Below the pieces are notes generated by a model. That model searched no databases and had not been told where the DNA came from. It saw only the letters and a program-made list of their open reading frames with translations. A stretch of 9,867 bases of DNA, from positions 1 through 9,867 of the forward strand of contig CASEDW010000174.1 in NCBI GenBank assembly GCA_949286775.1. Reading direction: 5' to 3'. Each line of letters begins with the position of its first letter. Positions within the stretch are counted from its first letter, which is position 1. A program made the translations under genes and the position numbers. Below, in pieces: positions 1-7,224 of this stretch. The stretch is from an uncultured Eubacteriales bacterium. GTDB taxonomy: Bacteria > Bacillota > Clostridia > Lachnospirales > Lachnospiraceae.

Positions 1-60
1 AGAGACAGAAATGATACCGGTGAAAAAAGTTGGAAGAAGTCCAAGATATCATTGAAGTAA
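1..60 (+). CDS. possible 3' end of a plus-strand gene, truncated by window edge
   Basis: Reading frame 1 is open from the first base to a TAA at 58-60 and gives a short, lysine-rich tail ending SWKKSKISLK. It is followed 25 nt later by a strong terminator hairpin, which is where the end of a plus-strand gene would be expected. Frame 2 is also open until a TGA at 53-55, so the frame is not certain, and nineteen residues are too few to recognise a family. The call rests on the terminator position and the convergent layout. Confidence 0.27.
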   Translation, partial: RDRNDTGEKSWKKSKISLK

Positions 61-85
61 AAACTCAATAAAAACCTCATATAAT

Positions 86-121
86 ATGAGCCCTGTGGAA
101 TTCCACAGGGCTCATTATTTT
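86..121. terminator. perfect-palindrome intrinsic terminator between convergent units
   Basis: Positions 86-115 are a perfect 30-nt palindrome: ATGAGCCCTGTGG, then AATT, then its reverse complement. It gives a 13-bp stem with a GC-rich core and a four-base loop. On the plus strand it runs into TTATTTT (115-121). On the minus strand an AT-rich stretch and then a TTTTT run about 11 nt further follow it. It lies 11 nt after the stop codon of the zinc-ribbon gene, so it can end the atp transcript, and it can also end a plus-strand gene from the left. The T-tract is better placed for plus-strand transcription. Confidence 0.85.
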
Positions 122-126
122 GCCGT

Positions 127-660
127 TTACTTTTCAAGCACCACTGACAGACCGAGGGCTTCGTCAGAAACTGATATTACTCCATTGCTGTATTCGCCTG
201 TCATACTCAAGTCTCCTGAATAAAACTCGACATAGCTGCCTTCCTGATACCATGTTCCTTCATAGTAGCTGTCATTGATAGAAGCCGAGAAGGTGTTGTC
301 TTCAAAGACTTCAAATGTTATGGCATAGCCGGAAAGCTGAAGCATGAGGCTGTTCAGATTCATGTCATTATATACGGCTGACGTCGCTGAATATGATCCG
401 ACGATGTCGGAAGTTTCCTCAGGCGGATATGGCGCTTCTGAACTTGCGGCCGCTGTAGCCTGATTAAACATGCCGTCAAAGGGCTTAAAAACAACTATAA
501 ATATTATCGCTATAACGGAAATAAAAGCAAAGACTATAATTCCAAAAGGAAAACGACGTTCTTCCTCCTCGTCAAAGTAATCATCATATTGAGACGAACC
601 GCAGTATTTGCAATACTCTGAGTCATTGCTTATTTTTCTGCCGCATCTGTTACAATACAT
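127..660 (-). CDS. zinc-ribbon, single-pass membrane protein with exported beta-rich domain, last gene of the atp operon
   Basis: The 177-residue protein begins with a zinc ribbon of the kind seen in many small clostridial membrane proteins: C3-x2-C6 and C17-x2-C20. An acidic linker (about 24-35) and two arginines (35-36) precede one hydrophobic segment at about 38-58, so the ribbon should be cytoplasmic and the rest outside. A Ser/Ala/Pro-rich spacer (about 67-84) leads to a domain of about 90 residues rich in short beta-like strands with aromatic residues and glycines (GSY, GTWYQEGSY, GEYSNG), reminiscent of a lipocalin-like or small beta-barrel fold; that fold is a guess. The start codon has an AAGGAAG site. 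The gene starts 26 nt after atpK with no terminator between, so it is probably cotranscribed. The function is unknown, and no link to the V-ATPase other than position can be shown. Confidence 0.8.
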   Translation of the reverse strand: MYCNRCGRKISNDSEYCKYCGSSQYDDYFDEEEERRFPFGIIVFAFISVIAIIFIVVFKPFDGMFNQATAAASSEAPYPPEETSDIVGSYSATSAVYNDMNLNSLMLQLSGYAITFEVFEDNTFSASINDSYYEGTWYQEGSYVEFYSGDLSMTGEYSNGVISVSDEALGLSVVLEK

Positions 661-686
661 AAAATACTTCCTTTATAATTTACCGC

Positions 687-1124
687 TTACTGAAGAAGAA
701 GCAATCCGAATACGAGAGTAAACAGAGCGACTGTCTCGATGATACCGATTACTATGAAGTAGTTTGCAGTTCCTTTTCCCGTAGCGCCGAGAGCGTCAGA
801 AGCGGCTGCGGAACATTTTCCCTGGAAGAATGCTGAAAGTCCGATGGCAAGACCGCCGAAAATTCCAACGCCTAATCCGAGAGCAGGATCAAATCCTTCA
901 GCTGCTGCTGCCGATTTGATAAAGTTCATAAGAAGGAAACCGTAAATTGTCTGTGTAAGAGGCGCGCCTGAAAAAGCGATCATGATGAACGGCGCCGGTT
1001 TTCCGGCTGCGTAACATTTTTTCCAAGCTCCGATAGACGCCATTCCGGCAAATCCTGCTCCGAAAGCTGATCCGAGAGCTGATAAGCCGAGCGCCGCTGC
1101 CATACCTATAAATGCAAGATTCAT
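687..1124 (-). CDS. atpK: V-type ATPase subunit K (membrane rotor ring, proteolipid)
   Basis: The 145-residue, strongly hydrophobic protein has four transmembrane helices arranged as two repeated hairpins (roughly 3-28, 44-70, 79-105, 119-144), the usual design of bacterial V-type K subunits. It forms the rotating ring in the cytoplasmic membrane that carries ions past AtpI. The ion-binding carboxylate is E130 in helix 4 (GIIETVALF). The matching place in helix 2 has a glutamine motif (LTQTIYGF) instead, so there is one carboxylate per four-helix subunit. T57, Q58, Y61, Q101 and E130 line up with the residues around Na+ in the Enterococcus hirae ring, which predicts sodium coupling. The start has a good AAAAGGAG site and follows an AT-rich 62-nt gap after atpI. 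Confidence 0.96.
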   Translation of the reverse strand: MNLAFIGMAAALGLSALGSAFGAGFAGMASIGAWKKCYAAGKPAPFIMIAFSGAPLTQTIYGFLLMNFIKSAAAAEGFDPALGLGVGIFGGLAIGLSAFFQGKCSAAASDALGATGKGTANYFIVIGIIETVALFTLVFGLLLLQ

Positions 1125-1186
1125 AATAAAATCTCCTTTTCTTAATTTAGTTTGAATTAATAAGTTTTATGTTTGACTCAATAATA
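1125..1186 (-). promoter_or_regulatory. AT-rich translation-initiation leader upstream of atpK
   Basis: This is the longest gap inside the atp gene cluster (others are 10-13 nt, or an overlap). Read on the minus strand it is almost entirely A/T, without an evident hairpin, and ends in AAAAGGAG eight nt before the atpK ATG. AU-rich unstructured leaders are known to raise translation of ring subunits in other ATPase operons, such as E. coli atpE. By analogy this one may help supply the extra copies of AtpK. I do not see a convincing internal promoter, though one cannot be excluded in such AT-rich DNA. Confidence 0.4.
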
Positions 1187-3019
1187 TCATTTTTTTAATT
1201 TAGTCTTTTTCTCAAAGGGCTCATATGGTATTCCTGTCCATTCAAGGCCTACCTGACCTGAAAACTCAAGCACGTTAAGCCTTACGCCGTGAACGACGAC
1301 TGAAAGGAAGCACATCACGAGGTTTAGCAGATGTCCTATAAACAATACCAAAAATCCCATGATTACGAGTGGACCCGAAAATCCTGAAGCCAGTTCGTTA
1401 AAGCTCTGGGCTATCGCAAGTCCTGCCATACCTACGGCAAAAAGTCTTATGTAGCTCATTACATTTCCGAAGCAGCTTATCGTATCGAGAAATACTGTAA
1501 AGGCATTTGCCACGCCTGCAATAAGTCCCTGCTTAAATGTTTTATCAGGCGACATTCCTCCGAATAAAAGTACGAGAACAAACGCTATGCCGACCATTAC
1601 AGCTACAGGAACTACGTCTATAGGTTCTCCGATTACAAGGAATAATGAGAGAAGATACATAGCTATAACTGCAAGAGCCCATCCCGCGCTCGCTATCCAG
1701 CTTAAGTCCTTTTCAGGAAGTTTTTTCTTTATGCTCAGGATAGAGCCAAGAGCCATCTGAATTGCTCCGATTGAGAAAGCGAATTTAATGATGGTGTTTT
1801 GCTGCGCCGTAGCCGTGACTCCGAAGTATGCGGGATAGTTGGCAAAATTCGGAATGACGAGGGCTTTGAGGAATGGTATTTCCATCGCCTGTTCCATACC
1901 GAACCAGGTGCCTGTGATCGCGCCCCATACGATAGTCGCTATTGAAAGCACCAGCAGTAAAAATACAGCGTCGCTTTTCTTTTTCGTTTTTGCGGCATAT
2001 ATGATCGTTCCTATGAGAAGAAGCAGACCATAACCGCCGTCGCCCATGATCATCGCGAAGAAGAGTATGAAAAACAGTAAAAACCAGAGCGATATATCCT
2101 GTTCGCGGTATCCGGGCAGAACTCCGAGTATGTCGAAGACAGGTTTGATGAAACGCGAGATTTTATTGTAACGAACCTTGGTAGGAACATTCGCGTCGTC
2201 ATCGTCCACATCCTGAATAGCCCATGCCCATTTGTTTTTCTCGGCGGCTTCCCTGAATTTAGGGATGTCAACCTCAGGTATATAGCCGGAGATCCATACG
2301 AGATCGCTGTCGTTTGACGCCGTTTCGTTCGCCGATGAAAATTCTTCTTCGTTTTGAAGCTTTAAAAGCTGCTGCTGAAAACTTGCTTCGTACAGAGAAG
2401 CGTTTCTGAGAATTTCATCGCATTTCTTTTCTTCGTCATCGCATTTTTGGATAATGGATCGCAGTTCGCTTACGCTTTTTTTAGGAAGCGTAAATTCGGA
2501 AGCCTGAATTTCAGACGGAAGTTTTCCGAATACGGCAGCTGTTATCTGTTTGTCCACGATTCCGAGACGAACGAGCTTAACGTCTTTTGAGTTCGCCGCT
2601 TTTTCAAAGTCTTTTTTAGTGAAGCGGTAGAAGTGAAGATCATATCCGAGGGATTTAAGTTCTTCTATGTCAGAAGGAGAAAAATCACCCCAGGGGAATA
2701 CACGTTCTATTTCAGAATATGCTTCAGACCTGGTTTGAATGACCTCTATTTTTTTGTCTATCGCGTTAAGTACATCTGAATAAAGCGTCTTAAATTCTTC
2801 ATCGCTTAATATTTTTGACGGAAGATCAGCCTTTTTAGGAAGATATTCCTTAAGCGTTAAAATAGTTTTTGAAAGAACAGAAAACCGTTCAATCGTATTT
2901 CGGTCCGCGCTTTTCTTTTCCACAAGATGCATAAGCCCCAAATCTCTAAGTGCGCTTAGCATCTTCTTTTTTTCGGAGACGGAAGCTACTACGTGGACCA
3001 TTTCCATTTTTTCAATCAT
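1187..3019 (-). CDS. atpI: V-type ATPase subunit I (a-type stator, ion half-channels)
   Basis: The 610-residue stator subunit anchors the peripheral stalk and provides the ion half-channels beside the AtpK ring. Residues 1 to about 305 are the cytoplasmic domain with helical hairpins. From about 309 on there are about eight membrane helices (near 311-326, 328-343, 351-373, 408-428, 441-464, 468-487, 500-535, 550-578). The essential arginine is R525 in the SYIRLFAVG motif of helix 7, with a second conserved arginine R580 in HGVRLNVLEF. I chose the ATG at 3019 because it overlaps the atpD stop as ATGA, has GGAGG seven nt upstream, and starts MIEKMEMVHV as family members do. The frame stays open upstream to 3124, but that would overlap atpD by about 109 nt and add a non-homologous basic extension. 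Coupled translation with atpD is likely. Confidence 0.95.
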   Translation of the reverse strand: MIEKMEMVHVVASVSEKKKMLSALRDLGLMHLVEKKSADRNTIERFSVLSKTILTLKEYLPKKADLPSKILSDEEFKTLYSDVLNAIDKKIEVIQTRSEAYSEIERVFPWGDFSPSDIEELKSLGYDLHFYRFTKKDFEKAANSKDVKLVRLGIVDKQITAAVFGKLPSEIQASEFTLPKKSVSELRSIIQKCDDEEKKCDEILRNASLYEASFQQQLLKLQNEEEFSSANETASNDSDLVWISGYIPEVDIPKFREAAEKNKWAWAIQDVDDDDANVPTKVRYNKISRFIKPVFDILGVLPGYREQDISLWFLLFFILFFAMIMGDGGYGLLLLIGTIIYAAKTKKKSDAVFLLLVLSIATIVWGAITGTWFGMEQAMEIPFLKALVIPNFANYPAYFGVTATAQQNTIIKFAFSIGAIQMALGSILSIKKKLPEKDLSWIASAGWALAVIAMYLLSLFLVIGEPIDVVPVAVMVGIAFVLVLLFGGMSPDKTFKQGLIAGVANAFTVFLDTISCFGNVMSYIRLFAVGMAGLAIAQSFNELASGFSGPLVIMGFLVLFIGHLLNLVMCFLSVVVHGVRLNVLEFSGQVGLEWTGIPYEPFEKKTKLKK

Positions 3020-3630
3020 ACCCCGGCCTCCGTTAATTTTTTCTTTGCAATCTTGCCGCGCACTACGGCGGCTGTCTGCTGGTCGCCAAGATATACTCCG
3101 ATAACCCTTATGTTTTCGATGCATTCAGGTATTTTAACTTTTTCAAAGAGGTTTACTCTCTGAGAAGTAGTGCGAAGCTCTTTGTTTAAGAGCTCTTTTT
3201 GTTTTCGCATCGTAGAAACAAGAGCGTCGAGTCTGGCGATTTCGCGCAGTTTTATGATCGCGGTATCAACCCACAACGGATAATCGTCTATATTATAAAC
3301 GATTTCCTTAAACGTAAGTTCCTTAAATGACGGAACGATAACTCCGGCTATATTGTCGTTTTCACATATGACAGTATCTGGAATTACCAGATTTCCCAGT
3401 TTTTTGTCGTCGTCAAAAAGCTGATTTTCGGCAAATACGGAAACCCAGTCATCAAGATCGCCGATCATCTGAACACGTTCAACTTCCTTTTGCTCAAGCT
3501 CAAGGTTTAACTTTGTTATAACCGACTGGAGCTGCTGCTTTTTCAGCTGCAAAGTAGGAAGATACCGCTGATACTGTTTCAGCTTGTCTTTTTGAACTTT
3601 CTGTTCGTTTTTTGTAAGTTTGATAGCCAT
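3016..3630 (-). CDS. atpD: V-type ATPase subunit D (central rotor shaft)
   Basis: The 204-residue protein is the asymmetric shaft inside the A3B3 head that couples ATP turnover to ring rotation, equivalent to gamma in F-type enzymes. It shows the typical two long terminal helices (about 5-65 and 118-170) that pair as a coiled coil, with a short variable region between them. The family signature is present near the C terminus: RTTSQRVNLFEKVKIP around 153-168 and a late YLGDQQTAAVVRGK. AAAGGAG lies six nt before the ATG and overlaps the atpB stop codon. The gap to atpB is 11 nt, and the stop codon overlaps the atpI start by 4 nt. Length is normal for the family. Confidence 0.95.
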   Translation of the reverse strand: MAIKLTKNEQKVQKDKLKQYQRYLPTLQLKKQQLQSVITKLNLELEQKEVERVQMIGDLDDWVSVFAENQLFDDDKKLGNLVIPDTVICENDNIAGVIVPSFKELTFKEIVYNIDDYPLWVDTAIIKLREIARLDALVSTMRKQKELLNKELRTTSQRVNLFEKVKIPECIENIRVIGVYLGDQQTAAVVRGKIAKKKLTEAGV

Positions 3631-3641
3631 CTAATGCTCCT

Positions 3642-4937
3642 TTAGGTCAATGCGTCTTTCTTCGGCCATCTCTCCTGGATCAGACTTGATTTAAGTCCCG
3701 TCTCGTTCGGCTCAAAACACTCTGCAAGGATAGACCAGCCAAGATCAAGAGCTTCTTCAAGAGGAATATTTACGGCAAGATCCATGAGCTTTGACTCGAA
3801 GAGTTCACCGTATTTCAAGAGTTTGTCGTCCCAGTCTGACATCAAAAATCCCATCGATTTTTTCTCAAGACTTTCTTTGTACTGAGCGTACAGACGTATC
3901 ATGCCGTCCATCAGTGCTCTGTGGTCGTCTCTTGTTTCTCCGTTTACGTTCTGTTTAAGACGGGAGAGAGAACCGAAGGGCTCTATGTGACCGTTCTTTA
4001 AGTAATATTGTCCCTCGGTGATATAACCTGTATTATCAGGTACAGGATGTGTTACGTCGTCGCCCGGCATCGTCGTGACTCCGAGTATGGTGATGGAGCC
4101 TGCACCTTCAATATCTACGGCTTTTTCGTATCTTGAAGCGAGGGAACTGTAAAGATCTCCCGGATAACCTCGGTTTGACGGAACCTGTTCCATAGTGATC
4201 GCCATTTCCTTCTGAGCGTCGGCAAAGTTTGTCATATCGGTCAGAAGAACAAGGACTTTTTTGCCTTCAAGGGCGAACTGCTCAGCGACAGCAAGGGACA
4301 TGTCAGGTACGAGAGTACATTCAACTATCGGGTCTGACGCGGTATGAATAAACATAACCGTATGACTCATCGCGCCGCCTTTTTCAAGGGTATCGCGGAA
4401 TTCAAGATAGTCGTCGTATTTAAGACCCATTCCGCCGAGGATGATCACGTCTACTTCGGCCTGCATCGCTATACGCGCCAGAAGCTCATTGTAAGGTTCT
4501 CCGGAAATAGAAAAGATCGGGAGTTTCTGGCTCTCTACTAAAGTATTGAACATATCGATCATCGGGATACCGGTACGTATCATTTTTTTCGGCATGACTC
4601 TCTTTGCGGGATTAAATGACGGTCCGCCTATAGGTATCATGTTTTCTGTAAGAGCAGGTCCGTTGTCCCTCGGAACTCCCGCGCCGTTGAAGATACGGCC
4701 GAGGAGATGCTCTGAAAAAGATACCATCATCGGATGTCCCAGGAAGCGGACAGCATCCGTTGTGCTGATACCCTGAGCGCCGGCAAATACCTGGAGAGAT
4801 ACCTTGTCATTGTCAAGTTTGATAACTGTAGCATAGCTGTCGCCGACAAGAGCAAGGTCGCCGTTTCTTACGTTTGTAGCTCTGACGGTAACAACGTTTC
4901 CTATTATTGAATCAATTTTTGTATATACTTTCTGCAT
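3642..4937 (-). CDS. atpB: V-type ATPase subunit B (non-catalytic nucleotide-binding head subunit)
   Basis: The 431-residue protein alternates with AtpA in the hexameric head. An N-terminal beta-barrel (about 1-70) is followed by the RecA-like nucleotide-binding domain. The phosphate-binding loop is degenerate (SISGEPYNELLARIA, about 144-158), without the GKT of catalytic subunits, as expected for V-type B. The arginine finger that reaches the catalytic site of AtpA is probably R326 in GSLSRLKQ. Other family blocks are PSNRGYPGDLYSSLASRYE (253-271) and YITEGQYYL (305-313). The C-terminal helical part ends in ERWPKK. The ATG has AGGAGG directly upstream, touching the atpA stop codon; the gap to atpA is 11 nt. 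Confidence 0.96.
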   Translation of the reverse strand: MQKVYTKIDSIIGNVVTVRATNVRNGDLALVGDSYATVIKLDNDKVSLQVFAGAQGISTTDAVRFLGHPMMVSFSEHLLGRIFNGAGVPRDNGPALTENMIPIGGPSFNPAKRVMPKKMIRTGIPMIDMFNTLVESQKLPIFSISGEPYNELLARIAMQAEVDVIILGGMGLKYDDYLEFRDTLEKGGAMSHTVMFIHTASDPIVECTLVPDMSLAVAEQFALEGKKVLVLLTDMTNFADAQKEMAITMEQVPSNRGYPGDLYSSLASRYEKAVDIEGAGSITILGVTTMPGDDVTHPVPDNTGYITEGQYYLKNGHIEPFGSLSRLKQNVNGETRDDHRALMDGMIRLYAQYKESLEKKSMGFLMSDWDDKLLKYGELFESKLMDLAVNIPLEEALDLGWSILAECFEPNETGLKSSLIQERWPKKDALT

Positions 4938-4948
4938 GAATCGACCTC

Positions 4949-6679
4949 CTACTCTACGATCTTAGAACGGTAAAGTTCGGTGATCCTGTTTTCCTGTTCC
5001 TTAAACGCGTCGCTTCCGAATTCTGTACCGTGCCAGTCAAGGAAATCCTGACGGAGCTGGTTAAAGAAAGCGCGGATTTCTTTTTTGTCTTTGAGAGCGT
5101 AATTTTGTGTCAATACGTCGTAGATACGAGAAAATTCCACACGCTGTCTTTCAGGCGGGCAGGCCGCGTCTATCGGATCGAACGAGTTTTGCTGAAGATA
5201 AACTGAATCCAGAAGCTCGCCTTTCTGATAAATGATAAAGTCTTCGGCTGAAGTTCCTTCTTCACCGAGAACCTTCATCATCTGATTTATTTCATTGCTC
5301 TGAATGAGGATAGCGCGGGCTTCATTTACCTGATCCATATCCGCAACGCCGCTGTATTTTGACCATGAATCCATAGGATGAATGGCAGGATATTTACGCG
5401 CGTCTGACCGTTCTCTTGAAAGTCCGTGGAAAGCGCCTACAACCTTAAGAGTTGCCTGCGTTACAGGCTCTTCAAAGTTACCGCCGGCAGGTGAAACGGC
5501 TCCGCCGATTGTGATAGAACCTGTTTTTCCGTTTTTAAGACGAACTTTTCCGGCTCTTTCATAAAATGCCGCGATAGTTGACTCGAGATAAGCCGGGAAC
5601 GCTTCCTCACCCGGGATTTCCTCAAGTCGTCCGCTCATTTCACGCATTGCCTGAGCCCAGCGGCTTGTTGAATCCGCGAGCAGAAGAACGTTAAGTCCCA
5701 TCTGTCTGTAATACTCAGCGAGAGTAACGGCTGTGTAGCATGACGCTTCACGGGCGGCAACAGGCATCGATGAAGTGTTGCAGATAATAATAGTTCTTTC
5801 CATAAGAGAGCGTCCTGTTTTTGGATCTTCCAGCTCAGGGAACTCTTTTAAAACTTCAACTACTTCGCCGGCACGCTCTCCGCAGGCAGCGACTATAACA
5901 ATGTCTGCGTCGGCGTTTTTCGCTTCCATATGCTGCAATACTGTTTTTCCTGCTCCGAAAGGTCCGGGAGTACAGAATGTGCCGCCTTTAGATACGGGAA
6001 GAAATGTATCGATGCAGCGGATCTGTGTGATAAGGGGCTCCGACGGGCGGAGTCTTTCTTCATAGCATTTTACGGCATGTTTAATAGGATGCGAAAATAC
6101 CATAGTGAGCTCTTTTTGATTGCCGTGGCCATCTTCGATAACGCAGATGGTGGATCTGACGTTATAAGAGCCTTTTTCTTTAATCTCTTTTACTGTCCAG
6201 TCTTTTCCTTTTAATGTAAAAGGAACCATGATCTGGTGGTTGAACAGTCCTTCTGGTACTGTTCCTACGGTAGTTCCGGCCTCTACTTTATCCCCAACCT
6301 TTACTGATGGCGTAAAGAGCCAGTCGCGATTTGGAATCGGATCGAGATAAACGCCTCTTTCAAGAAAGAATCCGCACTGATTCGCGAGTTCCGGGAGAGG
6401 ATTCTGAAGACCGTCAAATACCTGTGTCAGAAGTCCCGGTCCAAGTTCGATACTCATAAGCTCGCCTGTGAATTTTACAGGGTCGCCGACCTTGATACCG
6501 TCTGACATTTCATAAATCTGCATGCTGGCTTCACCGTTGTTGATACGGATTACCTCGCTTTTTAAGCGTTTTCCGTCAACAAGAATGTAACCAACTTCAT
6601 TTTTACGAACGGAGCCTTCAAACGCAACCTTCGCGAGGTTTCCGTTTACTCCGGTTACATGTCCTATTACTGTGTTCAT
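4949..6679 (-). CDS. atpA: V-type ATPase subunit A (catalytic)
   Basis: The 576-residue catalytic subunit hydrolyses (or makes) ATP in the soluble head. An N-terminal barrel (about 1-70) is followed by the insertion typical of A subunits (about 110-190, with NHQIMVPF). The P-loop is GPFGAGKT at 239-246, the catalytic glutamate is E268 in CGERAGEVVEV, and the Walker B aspartate is D336 in LLLADSTSRWAQA. PGEEAFPAYL (356-365) and the C-terminal helical domain complete the family pattern. The GERAGEVVEV wording, rather than the GERGNEM of archaeal and enterococcal enzymes, fits the bacterial subgroup whose operons carry DUF2764. The start has an AGGAG site in the 13-nt gap after the DUF2764 gene. 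All catalytic residues are intact. Confidence 0.97.
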   Translation of the reverse strand: MNTVIGHVTGVNGNLAKVAFEGSVRKNEVGYILVDGKRLKSEVIRINNGEASMQIYEMSDGIKVGDPVKFTGELMSIELGPGLLTQVFDGLQNPLPELANQCGFFLERGVYLDPIPNRDWLFTPSVKVGDKVEAGTTVGTVPEGLFNHQIMVPFTLKGKDWTVKEIKEKGSYNVRSTICVIEDGHGNQKELTMVFSHPIKHAVKCYEERLRPSEPLITQIRCIDTFLPVSKGGTFCTPGPFGAGKTVLQHMEAKNADADIVIVAACGERAGEVVEVLKEFPELEDPKTGRSLMERTIIICNTSSMPVAAREASCYTAVTLAEYYRQMGLNVLLLADSTSRWAQAMREMSGRLEEIPGEEAFPAYLESTIAAFYERAGKVRLKNGKTGSITIGGAVSPAGGNFEEPVTQATLKVVGAFHGLSRERSDARKYPAIHPMDSWSKYSGVADMDQVNEARAILIQSNEINQMMKVLGEEGTSAEDFIIYQKGELLDSVYLQQNSFDPIDAACPPERQRVEFSRIYDVLTQNYALKDKKEIRAFFNQLRQDFLDWHGTEFGSDAFKEQENRITELYRSKIVE

Positions 6680-6692
6680 TTAATTTCTCCTG

Positions 6693-7214
6693 TTATAAAC
6701 TGTATACTTGCTGCTGTACCTGGTCGAAAAGCTTTTTGAATTCGGCCTTTCCTTTTTCATGTTCAAAACAGCCCTGGCGTTCTAACAGCTTTAATTTGAT
6801 AGCATAGCCGAATAAAACGTGCTTATCAAACATATGAAGACCTACCAGCGAATCTAAGTTTTCAAATTCATAATCGAGAAGAATCTGTTCTGCTTCAAGG
6901 GGATTTTTAGCGGACAGGGCGGCAGAAGCTATTGTTTCAGCCGTATGATCCCTGAATTCAGGAGCCTCGTACTGTTTGCCGAGACGCAGGCTTCTCTGAT
7001 AATTCACCTCTTTTGTCAGCTCTTTGTAGAATTTTGCCCATTTGCTGACAAGAGGGCCTTTGTCCGATGAAAGCGTAAGGTTTTTCAATTCTTCATATAC
7101 GGAACTTTCAACTGCTGTTTCGCAGTAACTTAGAAATTCGTCGTAAGTGATAGGCATTTCGCTGTCTGACTTAAGTTCAGGAAGGCTTGCTATTAAGTAA
7201 TAATAAGAAGCCAT
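6693..7214 (-). CDS. DUF2764 family protein of V-ATPase operons, candidate rotor adaptor
   Basis: The 173-residue soluble protein begins MASYYYLIASLPEL, the hallmark N terminus of the DUF2764 family, found between atpE and atpA in the V-ATPase operons of Chlamydia, spirochaetes and Bacteroidetes. It looks mostly helical, with no membrane segment or signal peptide. The position between E and A is where subunit C (V-type d, the socket linking shaft to ring) is encoded in canonical operons, and no C gene is visible here. The C-terminal half (EQILLDYEFENLDSL, then LFGYAIKLKLLERQ) vaguely recalls a helical repeat of subunit C, but this is an impression without an alignment. The start has AAGGAGG that overlaps the atpE stop; the gap is 10 nt. 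It may be a shortened functional stand-in for subunit C or an assembly factor. Confidence 0.85.
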   Translation of the reverse strand: MASYYYLIASLPELKSDSEMPITYDEFLSYCETAVESSVYEELKNLTLSSDKGPLVSKWAKFYKELTKEVNYQRSLRLGKQYEAPEFRDHTAETIASAALSAKNPLEAEQILLDYEFENLDSLVGLHMFDKHVLFGYAIKLKLLERQGCFEHEKGKAEFKKLFDQVQQQVYSL

Positions 7215-7224
7215 TTATACCTCC

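Noticed and set aside
4491..4508. Missing GKT P-loop in AtpB as a sign of a broken gene
   Set aside because: V-type B subunits are non-catalytic and normally have this degenerate loop; the rest of the protein is intact.
5382..6214. Plus-strand open frames of 60-96 codons inside atpA
   Set aside because: They lie antisense to a fully conserved catalytic gene, show no family features and are codon-usage shadows. The same holds for the plus-strand frames within atpI, atpB, atpE and tetR, and for minus-strand frames in the HD-GYP gene.
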